Below the pieces are notes generated by a model. That model did no database searches, had not been told where the DNA came from, and was given only the letters and a program-made list of their open reading frames with translations. A stretch of 64,000 bases of DNA from Aristaeella lactis (GTDB lineage Bacteria; Bacillota; Clostridia; Christensenellales; Aristaeellaceae). The translations under genes and the position numbers were made by a program. Shown here piece after piece: positions 7,762 through 16,668 of this stretch. The stretch lies in NCBI RefSeq assembly GCF_018118585.1, contig NZ_CP069421.1, forward strand, positions 3,342,484-3,406,483, read 5' to 3'. Numbering within the stretch: the first letter of the stretch is position 1; each line of letters starts with the position of its first letter.

Positions 7762-10224
7762 TTACAGGGTTACATCCAGCCGGACGGTTTCCGCCGCCAG
7801 GCCGTCTGCCGAAACCGTGAGTGAAAGGCTGCCGGGGTCATATCCGGCACGGAGCACCGCCTGGGCGCGGCCGCGCCAGCTTACGGTGTTTCCATCTGTA
7901 TAGTTTTCGGCTGTGACCGGATTGCCGGTGCCGAAAGCGGCGAGCCATCCCGAACCCGCGGCTTCCGCGGAGAGATGGATTTCCGCGTTGGGCACCACAC
8001 GGCCTTGCGCATCCTCGATCTGAATGTTTACATAAATCAGGTCGTGTCCGTCCGCCTGCATCTGCTCCTTTTCGGGGAGCAGGCGGATCCGCGCCGGGGC
8101 ACCTGTGGTTTCCAGCACAGCCCGGCTGACTTCCGCACTGCCGGTATAGCTGATGGCCTCCACGCGGCCCGGACGGTATACAGTCTCAAAGCAGACGCTG
8201 CCCGGCATTTCTCCGTCCCGGGAAACAGGTTTGCGGCCGATGTTTTCCCCGTTCACGAGGAGCTCGACTTCCTCCGCTCCGGAAAAAACAACCAGCTCCA
8301 CGGGCTTTCCCTCCCGGCCGGTGTAATTCCAGCAGGAAAGCAGGACCGGGAAGCCCCAGGGAGTGATCAGCTCCTGCCGGCCGAAATCTTCCGGATTGCG
8401 GGTATACAGGAAGGTTTCCGGATTTCCCCATACCGTGCTCCGGTACGCGCCCTGGGGCGTCATCCGGCCGGTGATATCAAAATCCGCATCGTTTGCTGTC
8501 CGCCAGGGGAACGGAGAGCCATCCGGAGGCATCAGCGCCCAGGCGCCTTTCTGCAGGCCCGGATCATCTTCGGCAAAGCGGACCGCTTTGCCGATTCCGG
8601 CTTCTCCCAGATAATCCCAGGCGGTCCAGGTGAACTCACCGATCACATACGGCAGCGCTTCCACCAACGGCCAGTGGCAGCCGATCTCCTTTGGAAAGTT
8701 TTCAGATCCGAGGATCACTCTGTCCGGATAGAGCGCATGATCCTTCTCATACAAGCCTTCCATATAGTTGTATCCGACAATGTCCAGGCCGTTGACAAAA
8801 GGTTCGGTTCCGTTCTCCCACAGGAGATTCCCATCGCCTTCCGCGTTCTGGGCCTGATTCTGCCCTTCCGCCAGCTTGTCATCCAGGCCGCTCCAGAAGG
8901 AACAGACCCCGTTGCTGACCGGCCGGGTACCGTCGAGGCGGCGGATGGTATCCGCCAGACGTCCGGCCCACAGGTAACCTTCGTTCAGCCCGCCGCGTTC
9001 CGGGATTTCATTTCCCGTTGACCAGAGGATCACAGCGGGATGGGACCGGTCCCGGCGGACAAAGGCCGTCAGGTCCTTCTCCCAGCAGTCCGCAAAGAAC
9101 TGGCTGTAATCGCCGCCGCGCTTCGCAATGCCCCAGACGTCAAACGCCTCGTCAAAGATATACATTCCCAGCCGGTCACAGGCTTCCACCAGCGCTGCAG
9201 AGGGCGGATTATGGGCTGTCCGGATGGCATTGAATCCCAGTTCTTTCAGCTTCTTTACCTTCCGGGCTTCGGCTTCATAAAGGGAGACAGAGCCCAGGAG
9301 CCCGTTGTCATGATGGACGCAGCCGCCCTTCAGTTTGACGGCCTTTCCGTTAATCCGCAATCCACGCCGGGCATCCGCCGTAATGGTCCGGATACCGAAG
9401 AGCGTGCTGCCTTCATCGATGGTCGGGACAGGATCCGCCTCAAAATGGGTGCGGAATTCCCCGAGATCACGTACCTGCACCCGGATCCGGTACAGGTTTG
9501 GCTCCCCGGCGTCCCAGAGTTTCGGGTTTTCCACGGCAAAACGGATCCGGGCGGTTTCACAGGTTCCGGCGTTGACCTGGATGACCTGTTTTGCGCCGGC
9601 GGCTTTCACGCCTGCTTTTTCATCCGTCAGGATCGCCTCAGCCTCCGCAAGGCGGTTGGTGCTGCCGCCGTTCCGGATCTCCGCCCGGACCTCCAGAAAG
9701 GCAATGCCGTCCGCGATTTCCCGGGTAAAGGCATAGATTCCGTCCGGAGCGAGATGGACCTTCGGACCGTGCAGGAGCTTAACGCCGCGGTACAGTCCGG
9801 AACCGGTATACCAGCGGGAATTGGGCTGCATGCTGGTGTTGACATTGATCGTAATCCGGTTTTCGGCGCCGTATTCTGCCAGGCTGGTCAGATCCACATA
9901 GAACGGCGCATATCCGTAATGCTGCACGGCGGCTTTGCAGCCGTTGATCTCCACAGAAGCATTCATCATGGCCCCGTCGATCTGCAGGCCGACACATCCG
10001 TCCTTCCACTCACGGGGAATCTCCACCATCTTCGTATAGCTGGTCAGTCCGCCGGTGAAGTATCCCATATCCGACCGGGCAGGAGCATCCGGCATGACAG
10101 GAGTGCCGATCATACCGTCATGGGGCAGGCTGACGATGGCTCCCGGATCCGACTTCAGCTGGCTGATTGAATCCAGCAGTCCCTTCCGGAATGTCCATTG
10201 GCGATCCAGGTTGATACTGTTCAT
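7762..10224 (-). CDS. Glycoside hydrolase family 2 (beta-galactosidase-like)
   Basis: An 820-residue GH2 enzyme: sugar-binding jelly roll (to about residue 180), Ig-like linker, TIM barrel, then C-terminal Ig-like extensions that start with a DUF4982-like part. The acid/base Glu is in WSTGNEIPERG near residue 401 and the nucleophile Glu in IGEFTWTAWDY near 529. It lacks the NxK carboxylate motif of the beta-glucuronidase at 4112, so a neutral sugar is more likely, perhaps beta-galactoside. There is no signal peptide. It is the last gene of a four-gene minus-strand operon, 57 bp after the amidohydrolase. AAATCGGAGGAAATC precedes the ATG. Confidence 0.88.
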   Translation of the reverse strand: MNSINLDRQWTFRKGLLDSISQLKSDPGAIVSLPHDGMIGTPVMPDAPARSDMGYFTGGLTSYTKMVEIPREWKDGCVGLQIDGAMMNASVEINGCKAAVQHYGYAPFYVDLTSLAEYGAENRITINVNTSMQPNSRWYTGSGLYRGVKLLHGPKVHLAPDGIYAFTREIADGIAFLEVRAEIRNGGSTNRLAEAEAILTDEKAGVKAAGAKQVIQVNAGTCETARIRFAVENPKLWDAGEPNLYRIRVQVRDLGEFRTHFEADPVPTIDEGSTLFGIRTITADARRGLRINGKAVKLKGGCVHHDNGLLGSVSLYEAEARKVKKLKELGFNAIRTAHNPPSAALVEACDRLGMYIFDEAFDVWGIAKRGGDYSQFFADCWEKDLTAFVRRDRSHPAVILWSTGNEIPERGGLNEGYLWAGRLADTIRRLDGTRPVSNGVCSFWSGLDDKLAEGQNQAQNAEGDGNLLWENGTEPFVNGLDIVGYNYMEGLYEKDHALYPDRVILGSENFPKEIGCHWPLVEALPYVIGEFTWTAWDYLGEAGIGKAVRFAEDDPGLQKGAWALMPPDGSPFPWRTANDADFDITGRMTPQGAYRSTVWGNPETFLYTRNPEDFGRQELITPWGFPVLLSCWNYTGREGKPVELVVFSGAEEVELLVNGENIGRKPVSRDGEMPGSVCFETVYRPGRVEAISYTGSAEVSRAVLETTGAPARIRLLPEKEQMQADGHDLIYVNIQIEDAQGRVVPNAEIHLSAEAAGSGWLAAFGTGNPVTAENYTDGNTVSWRGRAQAVLRAGYDPGSLSLTVSADGLAAETVRLDVTL

Positions 10225-10281
10225 CTGATTTCCTCCGATTTTTGATATAAATGTCCCGGGACTCCGGACTGAATCTTTGTT

Positions 10282-11151
10282 TTATTCTGCCATGTGATGA
10301 ATCACCGGCAGATCCGGCAGTGTTCCGAAACGATAGAATTTCGCGGCATTTTCATGAAAAAACTCTTTCTTTTCCCCGTCTGTCAGGAGCGTGGATTTAT
10401 CGATGAAATCCCAGCTCATCCGGTAGGTGATGGCGGTCATGGTGCGCGGGTAATCCGATCCCCACATCAGCTTGTCCATCCCGCAGATATCCCGGGCGGT
10501 GAGGATGGCCCGGACCGCGGACGGATAGGGATAGTACTCGTCATTGAAAAGCCAGGTTATCCCGCCGGATTCAACAAATACATTCGGAAGGCAGGCCAGG
10601 CGGATCTGCTCTTCCCATCCGGGACGGGTGACCATGCCGAAGTGGCCGATGGCGATCCGAAGAGACGGATGCTCCATGGCCAGTTCCCGCAGCGCGCCGG
10701 TCTGCAGGCTGCCGTCCGCCATATCGATCCCAATGAACAGACCGCGGCGGTCGGCTGCCTCAAAGACAGCGGAATGGTGAAGCAGATCCGGATCTTTCAG
10801 ACGGCTTCCGCAGATTTTGATGCCGTCCATTCCATCGGTGTCCGGAACGCCGTTTTCCTCATACAGGGCGCATACCCGGAAACGGTCCGGGTATTTCCGG
10901 CGGATATCGCGGAGGTAAGCGTCCTGGTTACCGTCGATATACTCCTGGGTGATGACGGCTCCGCCCACCCGGGAGAAATCCATATGGGAAAGGAAACGCT
11001 CCGCACTGTTGACACCGTCAGTCATTGCGGGAGGCAGCATCTGGCGGACTTCCCGGCCGAACTGGCTGCGGCCGCCGCCCAGGGCATATACGGGCAGGCC
11101 GTCCACAACCCCGCTCTGTTCCAGCCAGAGATGGGCATGCGCGTCAATCAT
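10282..11151 (-). CDS. Amidohydrolase-2 family protein (possible sugar lactonase)
   Basis: 289 residues with the metal-dependent TIM-barrel hydrolase pattern: HAHLW at residues 4-8, a central IGHFGM His, and GSDYPRT with the conserved Asp near 228. This family includes L-fucono- and L-rhamnono-lactonases as well as decarboxylases. Its two upstream neighbours are sugar-type MDR dehydrogenases, so hydrolysis of an aldonolactone made by one of them is a reasonable inference. AGGAAGGAGGTTCCGCTCC precedes the ATG. The gap to the upstream dehydrogenase is 23 bp. Confidence 0.78.
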   Translation of the reverse strand: MIDAHAHLWLEQSGVVDGLPVYALGGGRSQFGREVRQMLPPAMTDGVNSAERFLSHMDFSRVGGAVITQEYIDGNQDAYLRDIRRKYPDRFRVCALYEENGVPDTDGMDGIKICGSRLKDPDLLHHSAVFEAADRRGLFIGIDMADGSLQTGALRELAMEHPSLRIAIGHFGMVTRPGWEEQIRLACLPNVFVESGGITWLFNDEYYPYPSAVRAILTARDICGMDKLMWGSDYPRTMTAITYRMSWDFIDKSTLLTDGEKKEFFHENAAKFYRFGTLPDLPVIHHMAE

Positions 11152-11174
11152 GGAGCGGAACCTCCTTCCGGATG

Positions 11175-12200
11175 TCAGGCAGGATCAGAGAAACGAAGAA
11201 GCACTTTTTCCAGGCTTCCGTTGTTATGGGACAGGGCGTCAAAGGCGGCGGCAGCCTCCGTGTAATCGTACTCCGCGCTGATCATATCCGTGACGGGAAC
11301 GGCGCCGGAGGAAACCAGGCTGATCAGAGCCTCAAAATCCGCAGTATAGGCGTTGCGGCTGCCATAGACATTCAGTTCCTTCTTCAGGAGGATGGAATGG
11401 AGAAAAGTGGTTTCCTTTTTGCCGTTGCCGATCAGGATGACGGAAGCACCGTGGCAGGCCTGTTCAATACATTTCAGGAAGGTGATGGACTGGCCGCAGG
11501 CCTCCACGCATACATCAAACCCGTTTCCGCCGGTGATGGCAGCAAGCTGTTCCGATTCATCCGCTGCACCGGAGCAGACCACATGGTCCGCACCAAAGTG
11601 CAGCGCTTTATCCAGGCGGCCCTGCAACAGGTCGCAGACAGTCACTTCAGCGCCTTTGGCCTTTGCAGCCAGCAGGGCAAACAGGCCGATGGGTCCGGCA
11701 CCGACCACCAGCACCCGGTCTCCGGGATGAATATCACCGCGGCTGACCGCATGACGGCTGATGGCAAAGGGTTCAATCAGGGCAAGCTGGCGGGCGTTGA
11801 GCCCGCCGCCGGGAATGATCCTCTCCAGGGGCATGCGGATATATTCACAGAAAGCACCGTCGCGCTGGACGCCCATGGTCTGGTTGTCCATGCAGGCATT
11901 GACCCGGCCTTTCCGGCAGGCATAGCATGTGCCGCAGTTGAAATACGGGTTGCAGGTAACCAGATCCCCGGGCTTCAGGCCCCGGTCGTTCTCCGGAATG
12001 GAAACAATCTGGGCGGAAAACTCATGGCCTGGAATCCGTGGATAGGTGGTGAAGGGCTGGTTGCCGGTGAAACTGGCCACATCCGCTCCGCAGATCCCGC
12101 AGTAAAGGATCCGGAGCAGAGCTTCTCCGGCTTCCGGAACGGGCATCGGAATATCCCGGATTTCGGTTTCAAAGGGTTGGGTAATGCAGATCGCTTTCAT
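11175..12200 (-). CDS. Zinc-dependent alcohol/polyol dehydrogenase (MDR)
   Basis: 341 residues, typical for the sorbitol/threonine dehydrogenase branch. The catalytic zinc site is seen in CGICGAD and PGHEF, and the structural zinc site in CGTCYACRKGRVNAC. The nucleotide-binding motif is VVGAGPIGLFA. It resembles L-galactonate 5-dehydrogenase and similar sugar-acid oxidoreductases. GAGGAGGCATTCTTTC precedes the ATG. It starts 14 bp after the previous gene, so they are co-transcribed. The substrate is not readable; an aldonate or ketoaldonate would fit the neighbours. Confidence 0.85.
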   Translation of the reverse strand: MKAICITQPFETEIRDIPMPVPEAGEALLRILYCGICGADVASFTGNQPFTTYPRIPGHEFSAQIVSIPENDRGLKPGDLVTCNPYFNCGTCYACRKGRVNACMDNQTMGVQRDGAFCEYIRMPLERIIPGGGLNARQLALIEPFAISRHAVSRGDIHPGDRVLVVGAGPIGLFALLAAKAKGAEVTVCDLLQGRLDKALHFGADHVVCSGAADESEQLAAITGGNGFDVCVEACGQSITFLKCIEQACHGASVILIGNGKKETTFLHSILLKKELNVYGSRNAYTADFEALISLVSSGAVPVTDMISAEYDYTEAAAAFDALSHNNGSLEKVLLRFSDPA

Positions 12201-12214
12201 GAAAGAATGCCTCC

Positions 12215-13429
12215 TCAGCCTTCCATATTGATTTTGTCCTGATTCCAGATGACCGCAGTTTTCATCGGAGCGTTTTTACAGTAGATCCGGTTTTCATAGG
12301 CACCGATGGGATCGGCGGCGAATTCGTCCCGGCTGATCAGCTCCACAATCCGGTCGTAGGGGCTCTGTGCCAGCATCCGGATGGCTTTTTCCATGTGATC
12401 CTGGCGGAAATTGATGGAACCGAAGATCAGATGGTTTTCAAAGCCGAAGGGCATGGTGTCAAAGGTGATTTTCGGTCCAAGGGAAAAGCTGTTGTATAGG
12501 CCGTTGCAGCCGAGAACCCGGTGAGTGAACGCGATTTCATGCTCCGCGGTGGAACCGCTGACCCCGATGAAGACGGTGGCCCTGCCGCCGAGAGCTTTGC
12601 AGATATCCGCAGCCAGTTCCTCCGGTTTGCCGTGGCAGTTGCGGACATAGATCCCGCCGGCCTGTTTCAGGGCGAACTGTACCTTGGGACTGTCCTCCGG
12701 ACTGCGGGCGACAAAAACGATCTTCGCGTCCGGATGGGCCCGGCGGATGATATCCCCGATGAACATGCCGGTGGTTCCCAGGCCAAAGATCACTGTCCGC
12801 TCAAAAATTTCATCCTTCGCGGCGGCACGGGCCTGCTCCTCTCCGCAGCCCAGACGGCGGGCAGTCTGGCGGAACAGGTGAGCAGAGCCCAGGTCCTCCA
12901 TGCGCTCCAGCTGGAAAAGCATGCAGGCAAAAGGATCCGGAAAAACCATCTTTTTCGCGAAGCTCAGGTCCAGCAGGCCGTTATGGACATGGCCGTCGGG
13001 AATCTCCAGGAGCATATCCGGATTGACATACATCCGGTCGCAGAAAAGACCGTCCGCCTGGTCGCAGCCGTATTCAAAGTAGCTTTCGTCTTCCGTGTAC
13101 CGGGTGGGGTCGATGCTGTCACCTCCCCGGATAAGCACGATGGCGAACCGGTTCTGTGAAGGCACCCAGACAACACCTTCATGGCCGTTGATGAGCCGGT
13201 CCTGGCCTTCCGGGAATTTCGGGCCGAGCAGCCCGCGCTTTCCCATCATCATCAGCTCGTGGTCCGTGCCGCAAAAACCAACGATGACCGGCTCAACGGG
13301 GATGCCTTCCTTTTTCGGCTCTCCCCTGAGCCGCTGGCGGGGCGGATTGATAAGATTCATTTCCCCGTAGACCAGGGGCCGGTCCGGATCGTTCCGGAAA
13401 CAGGTTCCGTAGATTTTGCCTGTATGCAT
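12215..13429 (-). CDS. Glucose dehydrogenase-like MDR oxidoreductase
   Basis: 404 residues with the zinc motifs GFCGTDHELM and NGHEGVV and an NAD(P) site of the type FGLGTTGMFIGD. It is longer than usual MDR enzymes and lacks the structural-zinc cysteine cluster, which resembles archaeal-type aldose 1-dehydrogenases. First gene of the minus-strand operon, so it may oxidise an aldose to its lactone. A relic of a second copy sharing the N-terminal text GTCFRNDPDR lies at 15447-15527. The ATG is preceded by GCGGAGGACTGAAGC. Confidence 0.8.
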   Translation of the reverse strand: MHTGKIYGTCFRNDPDRPLVYGEMNLINPPRQRLRGEPKKEGIPVEPVIVGFCGTDHELMMMGKRGLLGPKFPEGQDRLINGHEGVVWVPSQNRFAIVLIRGGDSIDPTRYTEDESYFEYGCDQADGLFCDRMYVNPDMLLEIPDGHVHNGLLDLSFAKKMVFPDPFACMLFQLERMEDLGSAHLFRQTARRLGCGEEQARAAAKDEIFERTVIFGLGTTGMFIGDIIRRAHPDAKIVFVARSPEDSPKVQFALKQAGGIYVRNCHGKPEELAADICKALGGRATVFIGVSGSTAEHEIAFTHRVLGCNGLYNSFSLGPKITFDTMPFGFENHLIFGSINFRQDHMEKAIRMLAQSPYDRIVELISRDEFAADPIGAYENRIYCKNAPMKTAVIWNQDKINMEG

Positions 13430-13432
13430 GCT

Positions 13433-13537
13433 TCAGTCCTCCGCTGCTCTGCCGCCGGCGGGAGAGCCCAACACAGTGTAGGTTTCTCCTGCCTTTGCGG
13501 TGAATTTCCATCCCCATTCCGTGGGGACAGCTGAAAC
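13433..13537 (-). pseudogene. C-terminal fragment of a lost enzyme
   Basis: The minus-strand frame ending at 13433 has about 34 codons with clear coding character (text such as EWGWKFTAKAGETYTVLG), then a stop 3 bp before the next ATG. Upstream of about 13540 the frame turns into low-complexity sequence of unlike composition. The tail looks like the last beta-strands of a glycoside hydrolase, but I cannot name the family. I read it as what remains of an upstream operon gene. Confidence 0.4.
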
Positions 13538-13606
13538 AAAAACGTTTCGCATTTTAAGCCAAAACTTATCCAAAAACATTATACACGTTTTCCGTATCAG
13601 GGGAAT
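13533..13606 (-). promoter_or_regulatory. Candidate promoter and LacI-type operator of the minus-strand sugar operon
   Basis: On the minus strand a TATAAT (13583-13578) stands about 150 bases before the dehydrogenase ATG, with only a weak ATTCCC in the -35 position. Just downstream of it lies the inverted repeat GAAACAAAAACGTTTC (13533-13548). AACGTTTC recurs at 13733. LacI-family operators often have this type of half-site, and an orphan lacI gene is nearby. Confidence 0.4.
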
Positions 13607-13946
13607 ACCTTTTTTTAAAGGGATTAGACGTACAATTATAATAGGTGGAAGTATGTGCTGACCGGCAATAGAAATGCATAAAAGCCCCTTCACAGAACCC
13701 TGAAACTGTGCCATGATTCCTTCACAAACAGTAACGTTTCAGATTGGCGACACGCACGGAGGGAAAGAAACAGGATACGGCACCCTGAAAAAGAATTTCT
13801 TCTTTCCCGGAAGTCATTCTCCTGGCCTGTATCTTTGGCTGATCCGGTGCCCCGGTACCGGATCAGCCAACCTGGACAATTCAAAACCGCAATGTTACGG
13901 ATAAGGGAAAAACGCTATGTAACGCAGGAAGGGAAGGCGGGAAAGC

Positions 13947-14315
13947 ATGACCACGCAAGCGATCCCGGGAAGAACATTCAGGCAGCGCCTGAGCAGGGAC
14001 TTCAGACCGGCCCGGGACATTTTCGGCAGCAAATGGGCAACTCCCTGGTATAAATACTTTGATCAGTTTTTCAACGGCTGCTACTTCTGGCGGCTGCTGC
14101 GCAACACCCTGCTGATCAATGTGCCGGATCCGATTTTCGGTTTCCCGGCACCCATCATTCCGGCGCTGCTGCTCAACGAACTGCGGAACCGGAAATACAA
14201 GCGCATGGTGCAGACGGTCACCTACCTGCCTCCTTTTATTTTCCAGGTGGTAATCTGCGGCATCATTCCGGACTTCTTTTCATCCGGCGGCGTCATCAAC
14301 CAGGTAAAGGAATAA
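13947..14315 (+). pseudogene. Truncated LplB-type ABC permease
   Basis: The 122-residue product matches an internal part of LplB-type sugar permeases (text FFNGCYFWRLLRNTLLINV, GFPAPIIPALLLNELRNRK, TVTYLPPFIFQVV) but stops after DFFSSGGVINQ, where an intact protein of about 300 residues continues through three to four more membrane segments. The N-terminal membrane segment is also missing: basic residues join directly to the WYKYFDQFF part. An intact paralogue stands at 18078. No solute-binding protein or second permease follows. The N-terminal deletion plus the early stop point to a decayed gene. Between 13538 and 13946 I also see a perfect 14-bp inverted repeat (13835-13870) of unknown role and nothing else that looks coding. 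Confidence 0.75.
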
Positions 14316-14338
14316 AAAAGGCCGCGCTTCGGCGCGGC
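14314..14338 (-). terminator. Terminator of the lacI gene at 14355
   Basis: GCCGCGC-TTCG-GCGCGGC stem-loop. On the minus strand it is followed by TTTTTTATT, 15-20 bases after the lacI stop. On the plus strand the tail is only TTTGCTC. Confidence 0.85.
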
Positions 14339-14354
14339 TTTGCTCATGAGGTGC

Positions 14355-15365
14355 TTATTCCGGCGCGTGGACGGAGGTGCCCTCAGTCAGTTCAGTGGAC
14401 AGGGTTACAATCCGGTGTGTCGGATTATCCCTGTTTCCCAGCAGGTCCAGCATCAGGTTGGCGGCCTCCCGGCCGATGCCCACCTGGGGCTGGCGGATCA
14501 AGGTCAGGTTCGGAAAAATTTCACCAAAAAGTTCCAGCTTGTCGAACCCGATCACGGAAAGATCCTCCGGAACCCGGATGTTGTGATGCTGCAGGGCCAG
14601 CATAGCCCCCAGGGTCATTTCAAAGTTCGTCACAAACAGGGCGGTGGGGCGGCGCTTCAGCTGAAGCAGCTCCTGAACCGCCTGGTAGCTGCCGTCCATG
14701 GTATAGTCGCCATAGCGGATGTATTCCTCCTCCGGGGGAATGCCCGCCTCCCGCAGCACATTCAGGTAGCCGTTCAGACGTTGGTTGGTGGTATACAGGT
14801 TCGGAATGCCCAGCACGATGCCGATCCGCCGGTGGCCAAGGCTGATCAGCTTCCGCACCGCCTGGCTTGCGGCGTGGGCGTTGTCAATCACCACGGCGCT
14901 GACCCTGCCCCGGAGGCTGTCGATGATCCGGTCGATCAGCAGAATAGGAATGTTCGCGGCCAGGGCGGATTTCAGGTGCGCCCCGGACATATCGGTGGCC
15001 ATGTTGATGAGCCCGTCTACCCGGCGGTGAAGCAGAAAATCCACCGCGTCCTTTTCACGCTTCGGATCGCTGCGGCAGTCACAGACAATGACCGCGTAAT
15101 CTTTCTTGCGCAGTATATCCTCCATGGAGGAGATAATGGACGTTATGAAAGCGTTGCTGAGTTCGGGAATTACAACCCCGATGACCCGCGAATGCTTTGT
15201 TTTAAGGCTCCGTGCCACCTCGTTGGGCACATAGTGGAGTTTTTTGACCGCGGCCTCAATCAGCACCCGGTTTTTTTCCCGCACGGCGCCGCCGTTGAAA
15301 TACTTGGATAGAGTAGCCAGTCCGAGCCCGGTTTCACGGGCAAGATCCTTCAAGGTTGAAGCCAT
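14355..15365 (-). CDS. LacI-family transcriptional regulator
   Basis: 336 residues: N-terminal LacI helix-turn-helix (LKDLARETGLGLATLSKYFNG) with the hinge region, then a periplasmic-binding-protein-like effector domain (RVIGVVIPELSNAFITSII). It stands alone, with its own terminator, between a truncated permease and a dehydrogenase relic. This suggests that the locus it once controlled has been partly deleted. It may still act on the minus-strand sugar operon 13429-7762. The ATG is preceded by AGGAGGGAAACCA. Confidence 0.92.
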   Translation of the reverse strand: MASTLKDLARETGLGLATLSKYFNGGAVREKNRVLIEAAVKKLHYVPNEVARSLKTKHSRVIGVVIPELSNAFITSIISSMEDILRKKDYAVIVCDCRSDPKREKDAVDFLLHRRVDGLINMATDMSGAHLKSALAANIPILLIDRIIDSLRGRVSAVVIDNAHAASQAVRKLISLGHRRIGIVLGIPNLYTTNQRLNGYLNVLREAGIPPEEEYIRYGDYTMDGSYQAVQELLQLKRRPTALFVTNFEMTLGAMLALQHHNIRVPEDLSVIGFDKLELFGEIFPNLTLIRQPQVGIGREAANLMLDLLGNRDNPTHRIVTLSTELTEGTSVHAPE

Positions 15366-15446
15366 TGGTTTCCCTCCTGTCTGCAGCGGATCCCGACTGA
15401 TTCCATCTTACCATATTCATCGTAAAAAAGGAACGATGGAGACGAT

Positions 15447-15527
15447 TCACTCATCGTGCCGTTTTCCCGTCCGGGTCCGGTCCGGATCGTTCCGGAAACA
15501 GGTTCCGAATACTTTGCTTTTACTCAT
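15447..15527 (-). pseudogene. Relic of a second glucose dehydrogenase-like gene (26 codons)
   Basis: A minus-strand ATG at 15527 opens a 26-codon frame whose text MSKSKVFGTCFRNDPDR matches the N-terminus of the dehydrogenase at 13429 (GTCFRNDPDR is identical, with about 31 identical bases), then diverges and stops at 15447. The rest of 15366-15886 shows no coding sequence apart from the promoter of the next gene. Confidence 0.6.
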
Positions 15528-15804
15528 GTTGTACTCACAGAATTGACAGACAGCCATTCACCTGTTCTGGAAAATGTTGACTTTGTTCATCGTATTCCGA
15601 TGACAGTCCTTCCAACAGGCGCTTTGTGCGAGATTGATTGCAGCTGCAATAAGCTTTCAATCCTCGAAGCAGGTACAAGACCGTAATAGTTACAACTTAA
15701 GAATAACCACAAGTGTCCTTAAATAAGACTGAAGCAAAAGGCACAGACAAACCGGGATTTATATCACTGCCTGTTGATCAGGACAGGCTGTTCCGCCGGC
15801 ACAC

Positions 15805-15833
15805 TTGCTCTCAGGAGAGAAAAGGTTTATAGT
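15805..15833 (+). promoter_or_regulatory. Candidate sigma-A promoter of the PRTase-like gene
   Basis: TTGCTC, 17-base spacer, TATAGT, ending 53 bases before the ATG at 15887. Confidence 0.5.
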
Positions 15834-15886
15834 AGATTTACAGAAATACCGTTTTACAGAATTTCATACAGGAGGAGGAACGAATC

Positions 15887-16528
15887 ATGGCTATCCAGAT
15901 TGTTGAGATTCCGAATCACCAGAACAAGGTACGTCTGCGCGTCGCCCACGGGCATTTTGCCACAAGCCACAGCCACATCAATTATTACATTGACCTGACC
16001 ATGACCAAGCACCGGCTGTCAGAAGCCCGGATTGCCGCGGAAGAATTGTGCGGCATGTACAAGAATTCCACGATCGTGGACTCCATCCTCTGCCTGGACG
16101 GAACGGAGGTGCTTGGCGCCTGCATGGCTTCAGCACTGTCCGGGGCCGGGTTCCGGAGCATGAATGCGCACCAGACGATTTACGTGGTGACTCCGGAACA
16201 TACCTCCGGAAGCCAGCTGATCTTCCGGGACAATATCGCTCCGATGATTGTGGGCAAGCATGTGCTGGTGCTGGCAGCCTCCCTGACCACCGGCTATACC
16301 GCCCGTTCTGCCATCGAGGCTATCCGGTATTACAGCGGTGTGCCCGTAGGTGTCTCAGCCATCTTCTCCGCGATTGATGAATGTGAAGGCTTCCCGGTCA
16401 AGAGTGTTTTCACCGTAAAGGAGAACCTCCCCGATTATGTCAGCTGCTCCTCCCACAACTGCCCGATGTGCAAGGCAGGGGAAAAGCTGACAGGACTGGT
16501 CAACAGCCACGGCGTTTCCTCCTTCTGA
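15887..16528 (+). CDS. Orotate phosphoribosyltransferase-like protein
   Basis: 213 residues with the type I PRTase fold pattern. The segment HVLVLAASLTTGYTARSA occupies the place of the PRPP loop (consensus V-V-D/E-D-x-x-TTG-x-S), but the two acidic residues are replaced by Ala-Ala while TTG is kept. A late CSSHNCPMCKAG segment adds a CxxC pair. AGGAGGAGGAACGAATC precedes the ATG. The gene stands alone between a promoter and a hairpin terminator. Pyrimidine salvage would be the default call, but the changed loop makes catalytic activity uncertain, and a regulatory role is possible. Confidence 0.65.
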   Translation: MAIQIVEIPNHQNKVRLRVAHGHFATSHSHINYYIDLTMTKHRLSEARIAAEELCGMYKNSTIVDSILCLDGTEVLGACMASALSGAGFRSMNAHQTIYVVTPEHTSGSQLIFRDNIAPMIVGKHVLVLAASLTTGYTARSAIEAIRYYSGVPVGVSAIFSAIDECEGFPVKSVFTVKENLPDYVSCSSHNCPMCKAGEKLTGLVNSHGVSSF

Positions 16529-16547
16529 GGACGCACTTTCTGGAAAA

Positions 16548-16578
16548 ACGTAAGCCGGGCATCATGCCCGGCTTACGT
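16548..16578 (+). terminator. Hairpin after the PRTase-like gene
   Basis: Perfect 13-bp inverted repeat ACGTAAGCCGGGC / GCCCGGCTTACGT, loop ATCAT, 20 bases after the stop, with a weak T tail. Confidence 0.75.
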
Positions 16579-16619
16579 TGTATTTCAATGCCATTCGTCT
16601 TACTGACCTGCCGCGAGAT

Positions 16620-16661
16620 AAAAAACATCCCGGGGACTTTTGTAAATAAGGTCCCCGGGAT
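16620..16661 (-). terminator. Minus-strand terminator below the guaA-like tail
   Basis: ATCCCGGGGAC and GTCCCCGGGAT pair over 11 bp. Read on the minus strand they are followed by GTTTTTTATC. It lies just after the guaA-like fragment and would also end transcription of the lacI gene at 16747. Confidence 0.8.
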
Positions 16662-16668
16662 ATTGATA

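Noticed and set aside
13713..13904. Small plus-strand frame of 63 codons
   Set aside because: No ribosome site, no family resemblance, and it spans a 14-bp palindrome.
13947..14315. Functional small permease or programmed frameshift product
   Set aside because: No continuation of the permease is seen in any frame downstream of the stop; a terminator follows directly. The missing N-terminal helix also argues against function.
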